This document shows, in pieces, positions 7,763 through 13,713 of a stretch of 22,418 nt of DNA. This stretch comes from JBGSBR01 sp041730495 (GTDB lineage: Bacteria > Patescibacteriota > Microgenomatia > UBA1406 > GWC2-37-13), in contig JBGSBR010000019.1 in the NCBI GenBank assembly GCA_041730495.1, positions 1 through 22,418 on the forward strand, given 5' to 3'. Both the position numbers and the translations under genes were made by a program. Each line of letters starts with the position of its first letter. The first letter of the stretch is position 1. Under the pieces are notes generated by a model. It worked only from the letters and a program-made list of their open reading frames with translations, was not told where the DNA came from and did not search any database.

Positions 7763-8534
7763 TCCACTTACGCTTAATCTCGATACAGAACTGAACCGTA
7801 TTCAACAACATATCAAAACTGTTTTGGCGAAAACGGGATTTCACAATGTCATTCTGGGAGTTTCTGGTGGGATAGATTCTGCAACGTCGTTATATTTACT
7901 ACGCTCCTCTATTCCTGCTGAGCATATATTTGTAGTTCATTTTCCTTATTTTGAAAACTTTACTTCTTATTTCCAAGAAACAATCAAAGATCTAGGCTTG
8001 CCAAAAAAAAACGTACTTCTCTCCCCTATCAAATCTGTCGTCGATGCGATCGCAGCTAAACAACAGCTTAGTGATCCACAAACCGCTGATGATAAGCTTA
8101 GACTGGGAAATATTATGGCTAGAGTGCGGATGACATTGCTGTATGATCTGGCGAAAAAACATGATGCTTTAGTTTGTGGTACCGAAAACAAAACCGAAAA
8201 TTACCTTGGTTATTTCACTCGCTTCGGAGATGCAGCGTCAGACTTCGAGGTCATCAATCATCTCTATAAAACTCAAGTACGTGAGCTTGCCGCTCACCTG
8301 AAAGTGCCACAAAAAATCATCGATGTCTCCCCCACTGCCGGTCTTTGGGAAGGTCAGACTGATGAAAAAGAACTAGGATTTAGTTATGAGGAAGCAGATC
8401 AAGTCCTTTTCCAGTATTTTGAAAAAAAAATTCCTTTGGTTGAGCTGCAAAAAGACTTCCCTACTGCCACTCAGATAGTAGAAACTGCGCAAAAGAATGC
8501 TTTCAAGCAGGAAGTGCCATATTTGATAAAATGA
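7752..8534 (+). CDS. nadE: NH3-dependent NAD+ synthetase
   Basis: A 260-residue NAD synthetase that amidates deamido-NAD using ATP and ammonia. The PP-loop is GVSGGIDSATS (36-46). Other landmarks are the LRLGNIMARVRM helix, the GTENKTENYLGYFTRFGDAASDFEVI segment that binds deamido-NAD, and the LWEGQTDEKELGFSYEEAD segment near the C terminus. There is no nitrilase-like glutaminase domain, so it must use free ammonia. The ATG at 7752 fits homology; a TTG at 7716 inside nadD would add 12 unrelated residues. It overlaps the nadD end by 11 nt and has no Shine-Dalgarno, consistent with translational coupling. Confidence 0.93.
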   Translation: MKDNPLTLNLDTELNRIQQHIKTVLAKTGFHNVILGVSGGIDSATSLYLLRSSIPAEHIFVVHFPYFENFTSYFQETIKDLGLPKKNVLLSPIKSVVDAIAAKQQLSDPQTADDKLRLGNIMARVRMTLLYDLAKKHDALVCGTENKTENYLGYFTRFGDAASDFEVINHLYKTQVRELAAHLKVPQKIIDVSPTAGLWEGQTDEKELGFSYEEADQVLFQYFEKKIPLVELQKDFPTATQIVETAQKNAFKQEVPYLIK

Positions 8535-8540
8535 GCAGGC

Positions 8541-8569
8541 TTGATATCTTATAGTATTTATTATATAAT
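8541..8569 (+). promoter_or_regulatory. sigma70-like promoter giving a leaderless transcript
   Basis: TTGATA (8541-8546), a 17-base spacer and TATAAT (8564-8569). The -10 ends 6 nt before the ATG at 8576, so the predicted first transcribed base is the A of the start codon. It begins 7 bases after the nadE stop. This is the cleanest promoter in the window. Confidence 0.65.
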
Positions 8570-8575
8570 TTATGA

Positions 8576-9328
8576 ATGTCAGCTGAATCACCTCAATTAT
8601 TTTGGATCGAACAACTCCGAACTGAAACGAGTTTTCATATGGAGCTGAAAGGTCGCCTATCATCAGTCCTTTCTCGAATAAATACCGAAAGTCCTTTTGC
8701 ATTGCCCGTTAACCATATTGAGTTAGCAGCTGGGATTAAACCGTTATTAGAATCACTAGTAACAGACCAGTTATTAGCAGGAATACCTGCTCAAGTTATA
8801 CTATCAGATTTCTCATATGCTGATAGAGATGTTGCTTTGAATGCTTTTAAATCATTACAAACTCCGTTAAATCACGAAAATTTTTATCGATCTACTGCAG
8901 ATAAGATTAGACTAGAGCGACATTTGAGGCAAGATTCACAAGGAGTGCCAAGGGTTCAGATACCTGAAGATTGGCATGATGTGCATCTTTCTTTTGCCAG
9001 CTTAGCAAATTATGTAGCATGGCCTGATCTGCAACAATACATACAACATCCGTCAGTACGTATGATTAGTTTTATGAATAGTGTTAGCGCTGGACCACAA
9101 GCATATTTCCACGAACAAAGAGTAACCTCTTCTGAAGAAATTGCTGCTTTTATACAACAAGTAGGCTTTATACCATCGTATGAAGGTATGATGACTGATC
9201 TGAGAAATCCTGAAAAGCCACGATTTGAACCTGTAATAGGTGGTGTATATGTCCGACCTGAAAATGAAGATCAAGCAGTATGGCTACACAATAATTACAT
9301 GCAGCAAACAATCCCCGTTTACCAATAA
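8576..9328 (+). CDS. conserved-looking hypothetical protein (250 aa)
   Basis: A 250-residue soluble protein without signal peptide or membrane segment. I recognise no domain. The N-terminal part (1-110) is rich in Leu, Ala and Glu and probably helical. The central and C-terminal parts carry several aromatic residues (WHDVHLSF, YVAWPDL, WLHNNYM) and a GGVYVRPENE turn. It has its own strong promoter and is predicted to be leaderless. Its last 10 bases overlap the end of hflX on the opposite strand. Reading-frame integrity over 250 codons and the promoter placement support a real gene; its function is unknown. Confidence 0.75.
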   Translation: MSAESPQLFWIEQLRTETSFHMELKGRLSSVLSRINTESPFALPVNHIELAAGIKPLLESLVTDQLLAGIPAQVILSDFSYADRDVALNAFKSLQTPLNHENFYRSTADKIRLERHLRQDSQGVPRVQIPEDWHDVHLSFASLANYVAWPDLQQYIQHPSVRMISFMNSVSAGPQAYFHEQRVTSSEEIAAFIQQVGFIPSYEGMMTDLRNPEKPRFEPVIGGVYVRPENEDQAVWLHNNYMQQTIPVYQ

Positions 9329-10422
9329 GTATTGGCTTTCATGACGTCATTGAGCTGCGTTACGTTCTCATCTTCTTGCACAGAGATAAACTGAGGTGAA
9401 AACTCTGTGAACTCACGCTTGAGCTCATCAATTCGTTGTGGATTTTGGAGTAAATCACGTTTATTGAAGACATAGACTTTTTTCTTCTCAGCAAGTCCAA
9501 GTTCAGCTAGTATCTTCTCAACAGTTTGGATCTTATCGTACATCTTAGGATCTGAGATATCGATCACATGAAGTAGTAAATCTGCATGAGTTGATTCGAG
9601 TAAGGTCGATTTAAAGGCATCAATCAACGAAGCTGGTAGGTTTTGGATAAATCCGATAGTATCTGCGACTAAGATTGGTTTATCCGAATGCGCAAGCTTA
9701 CCAATCGAGCTATCAAGTGTGGCGAACAAGACATCTTTTGACAGTTTATCTTTGCCTGTTAGCTTATTAAATAATGTTGTTTTACCTGCATTGGTATACC
9801 CGACGATTGCGACAGTTTGGAATCCTTGTTCACGACGGCGGTCCATCTGGTTTGTTTTAGTTTTTTCTTGTTTTGTGAGTTTTTCTTGGGTTTTCTTCAT
9901 TTCTTGACGCCAGTGACGTTTCATGAGCTCGATATTAGTTTCTCCGAGTCCTCTGGTGCCGATTCCTCCACCTTGGCGACCAAGCTCTGTGCCGAGACCA
10001 TACATACGTGGTCCCATGTGTCGCATGCGAGCGAGCTCAATCTGTAGCTTTGCTTCCGCAGTACGTGCGTGTTTTTCGAAGATATGCAAGATCAGATCTA
10101 CTCGATCCCAGACTTCGATATTAGGATTTTTCTCCCAGAACAATTTTTGCAGTTTATAGACTTGCGAGCTTTTGGCGAGCGCATTTAAGATCACGACATC
10201 AATCCGTTGTGGTTTAATCATGGCTGCGACTTCATCAGCTTTTCCAGAGCCAATGTATGTGCCTGGATGTGGTTGAGCTCGACGTTGAATGATCTTGACG
10301 ATATTGGCTTTACCATATGTTTTGACCAATGAGACGACCTCAGACAGATGGTCTTCGGTTTCCTCAGGGGTCATAACTGGTGGGACGACATCGATAAGGA
10401 CGACGTTTTGAATCTTACTCAT
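9319..10422 (-). CDS. hflX: GTPase HflX
   Basis: A 367-residue ribosome-associated GTPase that in other bacteria splits or rescues stalled 70S ribosomes. The N-terminal HflX domain includes the TYIGSGKADEVA segment (55-66) and the glycine-rich loop LGTELGRQGGGIGTRGLGE (143-161). A coiled, basic linker (165-200) follows, then the G domain: G1 GYTNAGKTTL (208-217), G2 in FATLD, G3 DTIGFI (254-259) and G4 NKRD (320-323). The C-terminal extension is short. A TATAAT lies 9 nt before the ATG. Its 3' end overlaps the convergent 250-residue gene by 10 nt. Confidence 0.93.
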   Translation of the reverse strand: MSKIQNVVLIDVVPPVMTPEETEDHLSEVVSLVKTYGKANIVKIIQRRAQPHPGTYIGSGKADEVAAMIKPQRIDVVILNALAKSSQVYKLQKLFWEKNPNIEVWDRVDLILHIFEKHARTAEAKLQIELARMRHMGPRMYGLGTELGRQGGGIGTRGLGETNIELMKRHWRQEMKKTQEKLTKQEKTKTNQMDRRREQGFQTVAIVGYTNAGKTTLFNKLTGKDKLSKDVLFATLDSSIGKLAHSDKPILVADTIGFIQNLPASLIDAFKSTLLESTHADLLLHVIDISDPKMYDKIQTVEKILAELGLAEKKKVYVFNKRDLLQNPQRIDELKREFTEFSPQFISVQEDENVTQLNDVMKANTYW

Positions 10423-10431
10423 AGGACTTAC

Positions 10432-10437
10432 ATTATA
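10432..10437 (-). promoter_or_regulatory. -10 box of hflX promoter
   Basis: TATAAT on the minus strand, 9 nt before the hflX ATG. The transcript would carry only about 2-3 untranslated bases. No convincing -35 is visible. Confidence 0.4.
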
Positions 10438-10492
10438 CGGTACTTATAGCATTCGTACATCTCAGATTGTGCTTCATGATGAAAATCTTTGA

Positions 10493-10498
10493 TACAAT
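10493..10498 (+). promoter_or_regulatory. -10 box giving a leaderless transcript
   Basis: TACAAT ending exactly 6 nt before the ATG at 10505, so the predicted first transcribed base is the start codon itself. The -35 is weak. Confidence 0.42.
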
Positions 10499-10504
10499 TG
10501 CAGC

Positions 10505-11023
10505 ATGAAACAACCAATTGATCTAGCCATGCTGCTGAGTCAAAAAGCTGGTGAGCATCTGGTCGATGCATATCATTTCAGCCAAAACAAAGATGCTACA
10601 AGTAGCTTAAAGGAAGCTGAAGCTTGTATTCAAGCGATCATTCTTTTCCAGACGAGTATGGAGGCGATCATCAATGAAGAAGTGCTTAATCATCCCCTGC
10701 TGAAAGAGGTCAAAACCGAGCAAGAAGAGTTACACCGTCATTTCAAATCATTATCTTTTAAAAATAAATGGATTCGAGCATATGAAACGTTACAACTGCA
10801 CGAAACTGAGTATCTCAATGACTATCTGACATTCTATACAGAGTTTCGTACTCCGATCACACATCCGAAAAGTCGCTATATCTCAGTTCAGAAATACCGT
10901 TTCAAAGCAGTCTGTGATGGACTTGAAAACGGCTGGTATACCTTCCAACTTTTGTTTGCCATCCTCGGTAAACAGTTGACTTCATGGGACGAGTTTTGTG
11001 AGCAGATAGGTTTACAGACATAA
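10505..11023 (+). CDS. small helical protein with a HEPN-like RxxxxH motif
   Basis: A 172-residue, mainly helical soluble protein. I do not recognise a named family. Helix-like stretches span about 6-28, 33-66, 70-90, 92-115 and 124-155. Between the last two is FRTPITHPKSRY with R115 and H120 spaced as R-x4-H, the arrangement of the catalytic motif of HEPN-domain RNases, and it sits, as in HEPN proteins, after a long helix (EYLNDYLTFYTEF). The early helix SLKEAEACIQAIILFQTSMEAII also resembles the first helix of HEPN proteins. No MNT nucleotidyltransferase or other antitoxin partner is adjacent. HEPN membership is inference from one motif and predicted helices. It has its own leaderless-type promoter and is divergent from hflX. 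Confidence 0.65.
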   Translation: MKQPIDLAMLLSQKAGEHLVDAYHFSQNKDATSSLKEAEACIQAIILFQTSMEAIINEEVLNHPLLKEVKTEQEELHRHFKSLSFKNKWIRAYETLQLHETEYLNDYLTFYTEFRTPITHPKSRYISVQKYRFKAVCDGLENGWYTFQLLFAILGKQLTSWDEFCEQIGLQT

Positions 11024-11024
11024 A

Positions 11025-11054
11025 CTGCAATAGATTTTTTTACACCTATTGCAG
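11025..11054. terminator. stem-loop between convergent genes (possible terminator)
   Basis: A perfect 9-bp stem, CTGCAATAG (11025-11033) with CTATTGCAG (11046-11054), closes a 12-nt loop that contains seven consecutive T. It lies between the ends of the HEPN-like gene and the EamA gene. There is no T-run just after the stem on the plus strand, so it is not a textbook intrinsic terminator. It may still end or protect both transcripts. Confidence 0.45.
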
Positions 11055-11067
11055 TCAGTAAATTCTA

Positions 11068-12018
11068 TTACTTTTTCACAACTGGTTCTTTCACGGTCGC
11101 ATTTGCCGCATCAAAGCTGATCAAGACAATCGAGGTCAACATGATCACGATGCCGACAATATTTGCGACTGATAGCTGTTGCGCTGCGCCATAAGGATTC
11201 AAAGCTGTAGTAGCAATGATGATACTGACAAGCGGTAACATCAACTCTGCAAAAGTCGAAACACGAGCATCGGTATGTTGTAATCCTTTGTAATACAGAT
11301 ATACTCCTGCAGCTCCAGTGATACCGGCGATGACGAAGAATCTCCAGATTTCATTGAAACCAAGTGCCATAGGACTATATGTTTGACCAAGAGCTAATGC
11401 GAAGATAAGTGCCACAGGGATAGCAAGTAAAAAACGCAATGCAGTCGCTGCTGGAAACGGAATTTTACTCAGGCCATATTTACTCATGATTGTCCCCGCT
11501 CCCCAACAAAAGGTTGCACCAATGGACATCAGATAAATCATCTCTTTGCCTTTTAATGCTAGAGAAACTACTTCTGTGCCAAAGGTAATCATGTAACTAC
11601 CGACAAGTGCCAACGCGGCCAAGATAAGAAATCGAAGGGTAACTTTTTCTTTCAAAAGAATCATCGATAATCCAACCACAAATAATGGTTGTAATTTTTG
11701 TAGTAACAATGGTGTGACAAAGTCATTAAATGCAAAGCTTTGTTGTAAAGCTGCGGTAAACAATAATCCACCGAGCACACTACTACAGACTGTCATAACA
11801 AGGAAGTTTACCCAAACCTTGGCAGACATTTTCTTGTAGACATCTAGATATTTGAAGAAAATAGGACTCAGAAATAAAAATCCTAATGTGTGTTCAAATA
11901 ACACAATTGATGATGGTGGGATCGTATATGTAAGCTGAGTGCGAAAGATTGCATCGATCGCCCAAAGACTAGCCGCAATCATGATAAAAACTGGCGCATA
12001 CCGAGTGGAAGGTGACAT
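11068..12018 (-). CDS. EamA/DMT-family transporter, probably for riboflavin
   Basis: A 316-residue integral membrane protein with about ten hydrophobic segments in two homologous EamA halves (about 10-140 and 155-300). Repeat landmarks are the helix-3/4 region FVTPLLLQKLQPLFVVGLSMILLKEKVT and its second copy RVSTFAELMLPLVSIIIATTAL. EamA proteins export or import many small metabolites, so the family alone does not fix the substrate. The gene is preceded by a strongly matching FMN riboswitch on the same strand, and EamA/DMT proteins such as RibN are known riboflavin importers. Riboflavin (or FMN) uptake is therefore the best call, by inference. No Shine-Dalgarno precedes the ATG. No rib biosynthetic gene lies nearby. 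Confidence 0.85.
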   Translation of the reverse strand: MSPSTRYAPVFIMIAASLWAIDAIFRTQLTYTIPPSSIVLFEHTLGFLFLSPIFFKYLDVYKKMSAKVWVNFLVMTVCSSVLGGLLFTAALQQSFAFNDFVTPLLLQKLQPLFVVGLSMILLKEKVTLRFLILAALALVGSYMITFGTEVVSLALKGKEMIYLMSIGATFCWGAGTIMSKYGLSKIPFPAATALRFLLAIPVALIFALALGQTYSPMALGFNEIWRFFVIAGITGAAGVYLYYKGLQHTDARVSTFAELMLPLVSIIIATTALNPYGAAQQLSVANIVGIVIMLTSIVLISFDAANATVKEPVVKK

Positions 12019-12027
12019 AAAATGAGT

Positions 12028-12045
12028 GTGAATTTATAAATTCAC
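12028..12045. promoter_or_regulatory. 18-bp perfect palindrome before the EamA start
   Basis: GTGAATTTATAAATTCAC is its own reverse complement. In the minus-strand RNA it can fold as a hairpin (stem of 7 with a UAUA loop), followed by ACUCAUUUU and the AUG. It lies between the FMN aptamer and the start codon, so it could be part of the expression platform; a protein operator is the alternative. Confidence 0.45.
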
Positions 12046-12081
12046 TTCAGGAGATAATCAAAGCAGCCATGTAAAAAGGCT

Positions 12082-12242
12082 CCTTCTTCTATCCGGACTA
12101 TACCGTCGGCTCCGGGATACTACCGGATCATGTCTGTCTTTGCCTTGCGACAAGTCGAGACTCGTGGGCTCGTCATATCGCTATGACATACCACCGATCG
12201 GGAATTGCTTGATTTGCATCAAACTCACCCTGCCCTGAAGGA
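12082..12242 (-). promoter_or_regulatory. FMN riboswitch (RFN element)
   Basis: Read on the minus strand, the conserved RFN blocks appear in order: CTTCAGGGCAGGGTGA (12240-12225), AATTCCCGATCGGTGGTA (12206-12189), a variable hairpin TGTCATA/TATGACG, AGCCCACGAG (12168-12159), ATCCGGT, GGAGCCGACGGTATAGTCC (12113-12095) and GGATAGAAGAAGG closing P1. P1 pairs CCTTC with GAAGG. An inserted 5-bp hairpin (TTGAT/ATCAA, plus-strand 12209-12222) lengthens P3 compared with the usual GGGTGAAATTCCC. It lies 60-odd bases upstream of the EamA transporter. The 311-base gap between the EamA and HAD genes is filled by this element, its promoter, the palindrome and the HAD promoter. Confidence 0.93.
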
Positions 12243-12249
12243 CAAGACT

Positions 12250-12278
12250 ATTGTACGGCTAGATGCATAAAATGTAAA
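12250..12278 (-). promoter_or_regulatory. promoter of the FMN riboswitch-EamA transcript
   Basis: On the minus strand TTTACA (12278-12273), a 17-base spacer and TACAAT (12255-12250). Transcription would start near 12243, immediately before the P1 stem of the riboswitch, exactly where an RFN leader should begin. Confidence 0.6.
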
Positions 12279-12294
12279 ATGTTTTAACATCACA

Positions 12295-12324
12295 TTGTCA
12301 TAACAAACTAAATCATGGTATCAT
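12295..12324 (+). promoter_or_regulatory. promoter of the HAD phosphatase gene (leaderless)
   Basis: TTGTCA (12295-12300), an 18-base spacer and TATCAT (12319-12324). The -10 ends 5 nt before the ATG at 12330, so the transcript should be leaderless. The GAGGT touching the ATG is too close to act as a ribosome-binding site. Confidence 0.48.
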
Positions 12325-12329
12325 GAGGT

Positions 12330-13079
12330 ATGCAATACAAACTACTCGCTCTCGACATTGATGAAACTCTTGTCAAAGAAGCCACACATATACCAAGCCC
12401 TAAGCTGTATGAGACATTACAACTTGCTGCTAAAAAAATAAATATCTCTATAGTGACTGCGCGATCGATTATCGCGGCCAATCAGTTTCTGGAAAATATA
12501 CAGTTACCACCTGCATATCATGCACTTGAGAACGGAGCGAAAATCATGAGTCCTGATGGCAAGCTTGAACGCGATCTACATATCCCCCATGCTGAGGTCC
12601 AGGCATTGATTGATGCTGCAAGTGGAGATTTTCTCGATATGGGATTATGTTTCGATAGTCATTGGAACGATAAAGTGACTGATCATTCGGATAAAATAGT
12701 AAATGGATTATCATTTAGCTGCAAAAGTCGTGAAGCTGCAATCGCACTCGGTGAAAAACTTGCCAAGCTCGACACTCAATATAGTATCAATGCTGGTAAT
12801 CATTGGTCACTTGCTGGGTATGGTTCAATTCTCATTTTCCACAAAGACGCAACCAAAGGAAATGGGTTGAAGTATATCCAAGATAAACTTGGTATCCAGC
12901 CCGAAGAAACAATCGCCATCGGTGATGGCGCGACAGATCGTGCAATGTATCAATATGCTGGGCTCAAAGTAGCGATGTCCAATGGTGATGATCAGCTCAA
13001 AGAAGAAGCTGACATAATCTCGAAAACTGTCGATGAAGATGGCGTAGTCGAGATAATTGAGAAATATATTCTTAGTTAA
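12330..13079 (+). CDS. Cof-type HAD-superfamily phosphatase (HAD-IIB)
   Basis: A 249-residue haloacid dehalogenase-type hydrolase. Motif I is LDIDETL (D9 nucleophile, D11 acid), motif II the Thr in IVTARS, motif III the Lys in DATKGNGL, and motif IV GDGATDRAMY. The C2-type cap lies between about 85 and 190, as in Cof proteins that dephosphorylate sugar phosphates or cofactors, some of them FMN and PLP. Location beside an FMN riboswitch is suggestive only, because the gene is divergent and has its own promoter. Its last 8 bases overlap the end of the small FtsK gamma-like gene on the opposite strand. Confidence 0.88.
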   Translation: MQYKLLALDIDETLVKEATHIPSPKLYETLQLAAKKINISIVTARSIIAANQFLENIQLPPAYHALENGAKIMSPDGKLERDLHIPHAEVQALIDAASGDFLDMGLCFDSHWNDKVTDHSDKIVNGLSFSCKSREAAIALGEKLAKLDTQYSINAGNHWSLAGYGSILIFHKDATKGNGLKYIQDKLGIQPEETIAIGDGATDRAMYQYAGLKVAMSNGDDQLKEEADIISKTVDEDGVVEIIEKYILS

Positions 13080-13272
13080 CAATCTTCCGTACGGTACTGC
13101 CGTCAAAATCAGTGAGTTCACTGAGGAATCCTACTTCGACTAGCTGAGAGATGATTTTCACTGCACGATTATATGGGATATCAAGCATGTCTTTGAGGAC
13201 TTTGGGAGTAGATGCACCGGTGTCACCGATGATTGCTTTGGCTTCTTCGAGGAGCTCGTCTAGTTCTTCCAT
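13072..13272 (-). CDS. stand-alone FtsK gamma-type winged-helix protein
   Basis: A 66-residue protein that is essentially one winged helix. The order DELLEEAKAIIGDTG, STPKVLKDMLDI, PYNRAVKIISQLVEVGFL and GSTVRKIV follows the C-terminal gamma domain of FtsK/SpoIIIE DNA translocases, whose recognition helix contains the Y-N-R-A motif (here YNRAVKII, about 34-41). That domain reads polar DNA signals (KOPS/SRS) and activates XerCD. Here it has no motor or membrane part: an ATG starts it 4 residues before the domain, and no ORF with a P-loop lies upstream in frame. It could be a split-off piece of a genome-wide FtsK or a DNA-binding adaptor. A TACAAT sits 8 nt before the ATG. It overlaps the HAD gene end by 8 nt. 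Confidence 0.75.
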   Translation of the reverse strand: MEELDELLEEAKAIIGDTGASTPKVLKDMLDIPYNRAVKIISQLVEVGFLSELTDFDGSTVRKIVN

Positions 13273-13280
13273 AAGTGACT

Positions 13281-13286
13281 ATTGTA
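13281..13286 (-). promoter_or_regulatory. -10 box of the FtsK gamma-like gene
   Basis: TACAAT on the minus strand 8 nt before the ATG at 13272, predicting an almost leaderless transcript. The -35 is not clear. Confidence 0.35.
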
Positions 13287-13315
13287 ACATGAATGCAGTA
13301 ATTTTTACTTATGTA

Positions 13316-13579
13316 TTATTCATTTGTAGGAGCTGTGAAGATGTTTCCTGATTCGGAGACCTGAGTTTCTTGTGGTGGTTGATACTCAAAACCATATATA
13401 TCATCAATACCTTGAACTGCTTGTTCAAGAAGTTCAGATTGAGGGATAGCTTGGCCTTCTAGATTTTTAGCTCGGCAGAAGTAATCTGTTATTGGTGAGC
13501 CTGCACCAAATGCTGCTGGAACTTTGTCTCTTCCGACTGCTCTCCAAATTAAATGTTTACCTGCTTCAACTGCTGACAT
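13316..13579 (-). CDS. small hypothetical protein (87 aa)
   Basis: An 87-residue soluble protein of unknown function. The first two thirds contain short hydrophobic helices (KHLIWRAVGRDKV, SELLEQAVQGIDDIYGFEY). The last 20 residues are rich in Pro, Gln, Glu and Thr and probably disordered. There is one Cys and no metal motif. The ATG at 13579 is preceded by TATAAT at a 7-nt distance, the same geometry as other genes here, which supports a real, separately transcribed gene. It lies 43 bases upstream of the FtsK gamma-like gene on the same strand. Confidence 0.6.
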   Translation of the reverse strand: MSAVEAGKHLIWRAVGRDKVPAAFGAGSPITDYFCRAKNLEGQAIPQSELLEQAVQGIDDIYGFEYQPPQETQVSESGNIFTAPTNE

Positions 13580-13586
13580 ATTTCAT

Positions 13587-13592
13587 ATTATA
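13587..13592 (-). promoter_or_regulatory. -10 box of the 87-residue protein gene (leaderless)
   Basis: TATAAT on the minus strand ending 7 nt before the ATG at 13579. No clear -35. Confidence 0.45.
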
Positions 13593-13663
13593 TCATACAG
13601 TTTCACTACCAGCCTTTTATGACAGTGATACATACATATTGAGTAAATATGTTTTGAAAGCTC

Positions 13664-13692
13664 TTGCAAATCAAGCAATCATTGATTACAAT
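13664..13692 (+). promoter_or_regulatory. promoter of the carotenoid operon
   Basis: TTGCAA (13664-13669), a 17-base spacer and TACAAT (13687-13692). Transcription should start near 13699, about 15 nt before the TetR ATG and just ahead of the palindrome at 13702-13711. An alternative -10, TATAAC (13697-13702), lacks a good -35. Confidence 0.48.
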
Positions 13693-13701
13693 CTTGTATA
13701 A

Positions 13702-13711
13702 CGAACGTTCG
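13702..13711. promoter_or_regulatory. palindromic operator candidate for the TetR regulator
   Basis: CGAACGTTCG is a perfect 10-bp palindrome placed between the predicted transcription start and the TetR ATG. TetR-family proteins typically bind such palindromes next to their own promoters. Binding here would block transcription of the regulator and the whole carotenoid operon. I did not see a second copy elsewhere in the window. Confidence 0.5.
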
Positions 13712-13713
13712 AT

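Noticed and set aside
12082..12242. Palindromic-rich stretch as a mobile repeat or CRISPR-like array
   Set aside because: The conserved blocks in fixed order match the FMN riboswitch instead, and no unit is repeated.
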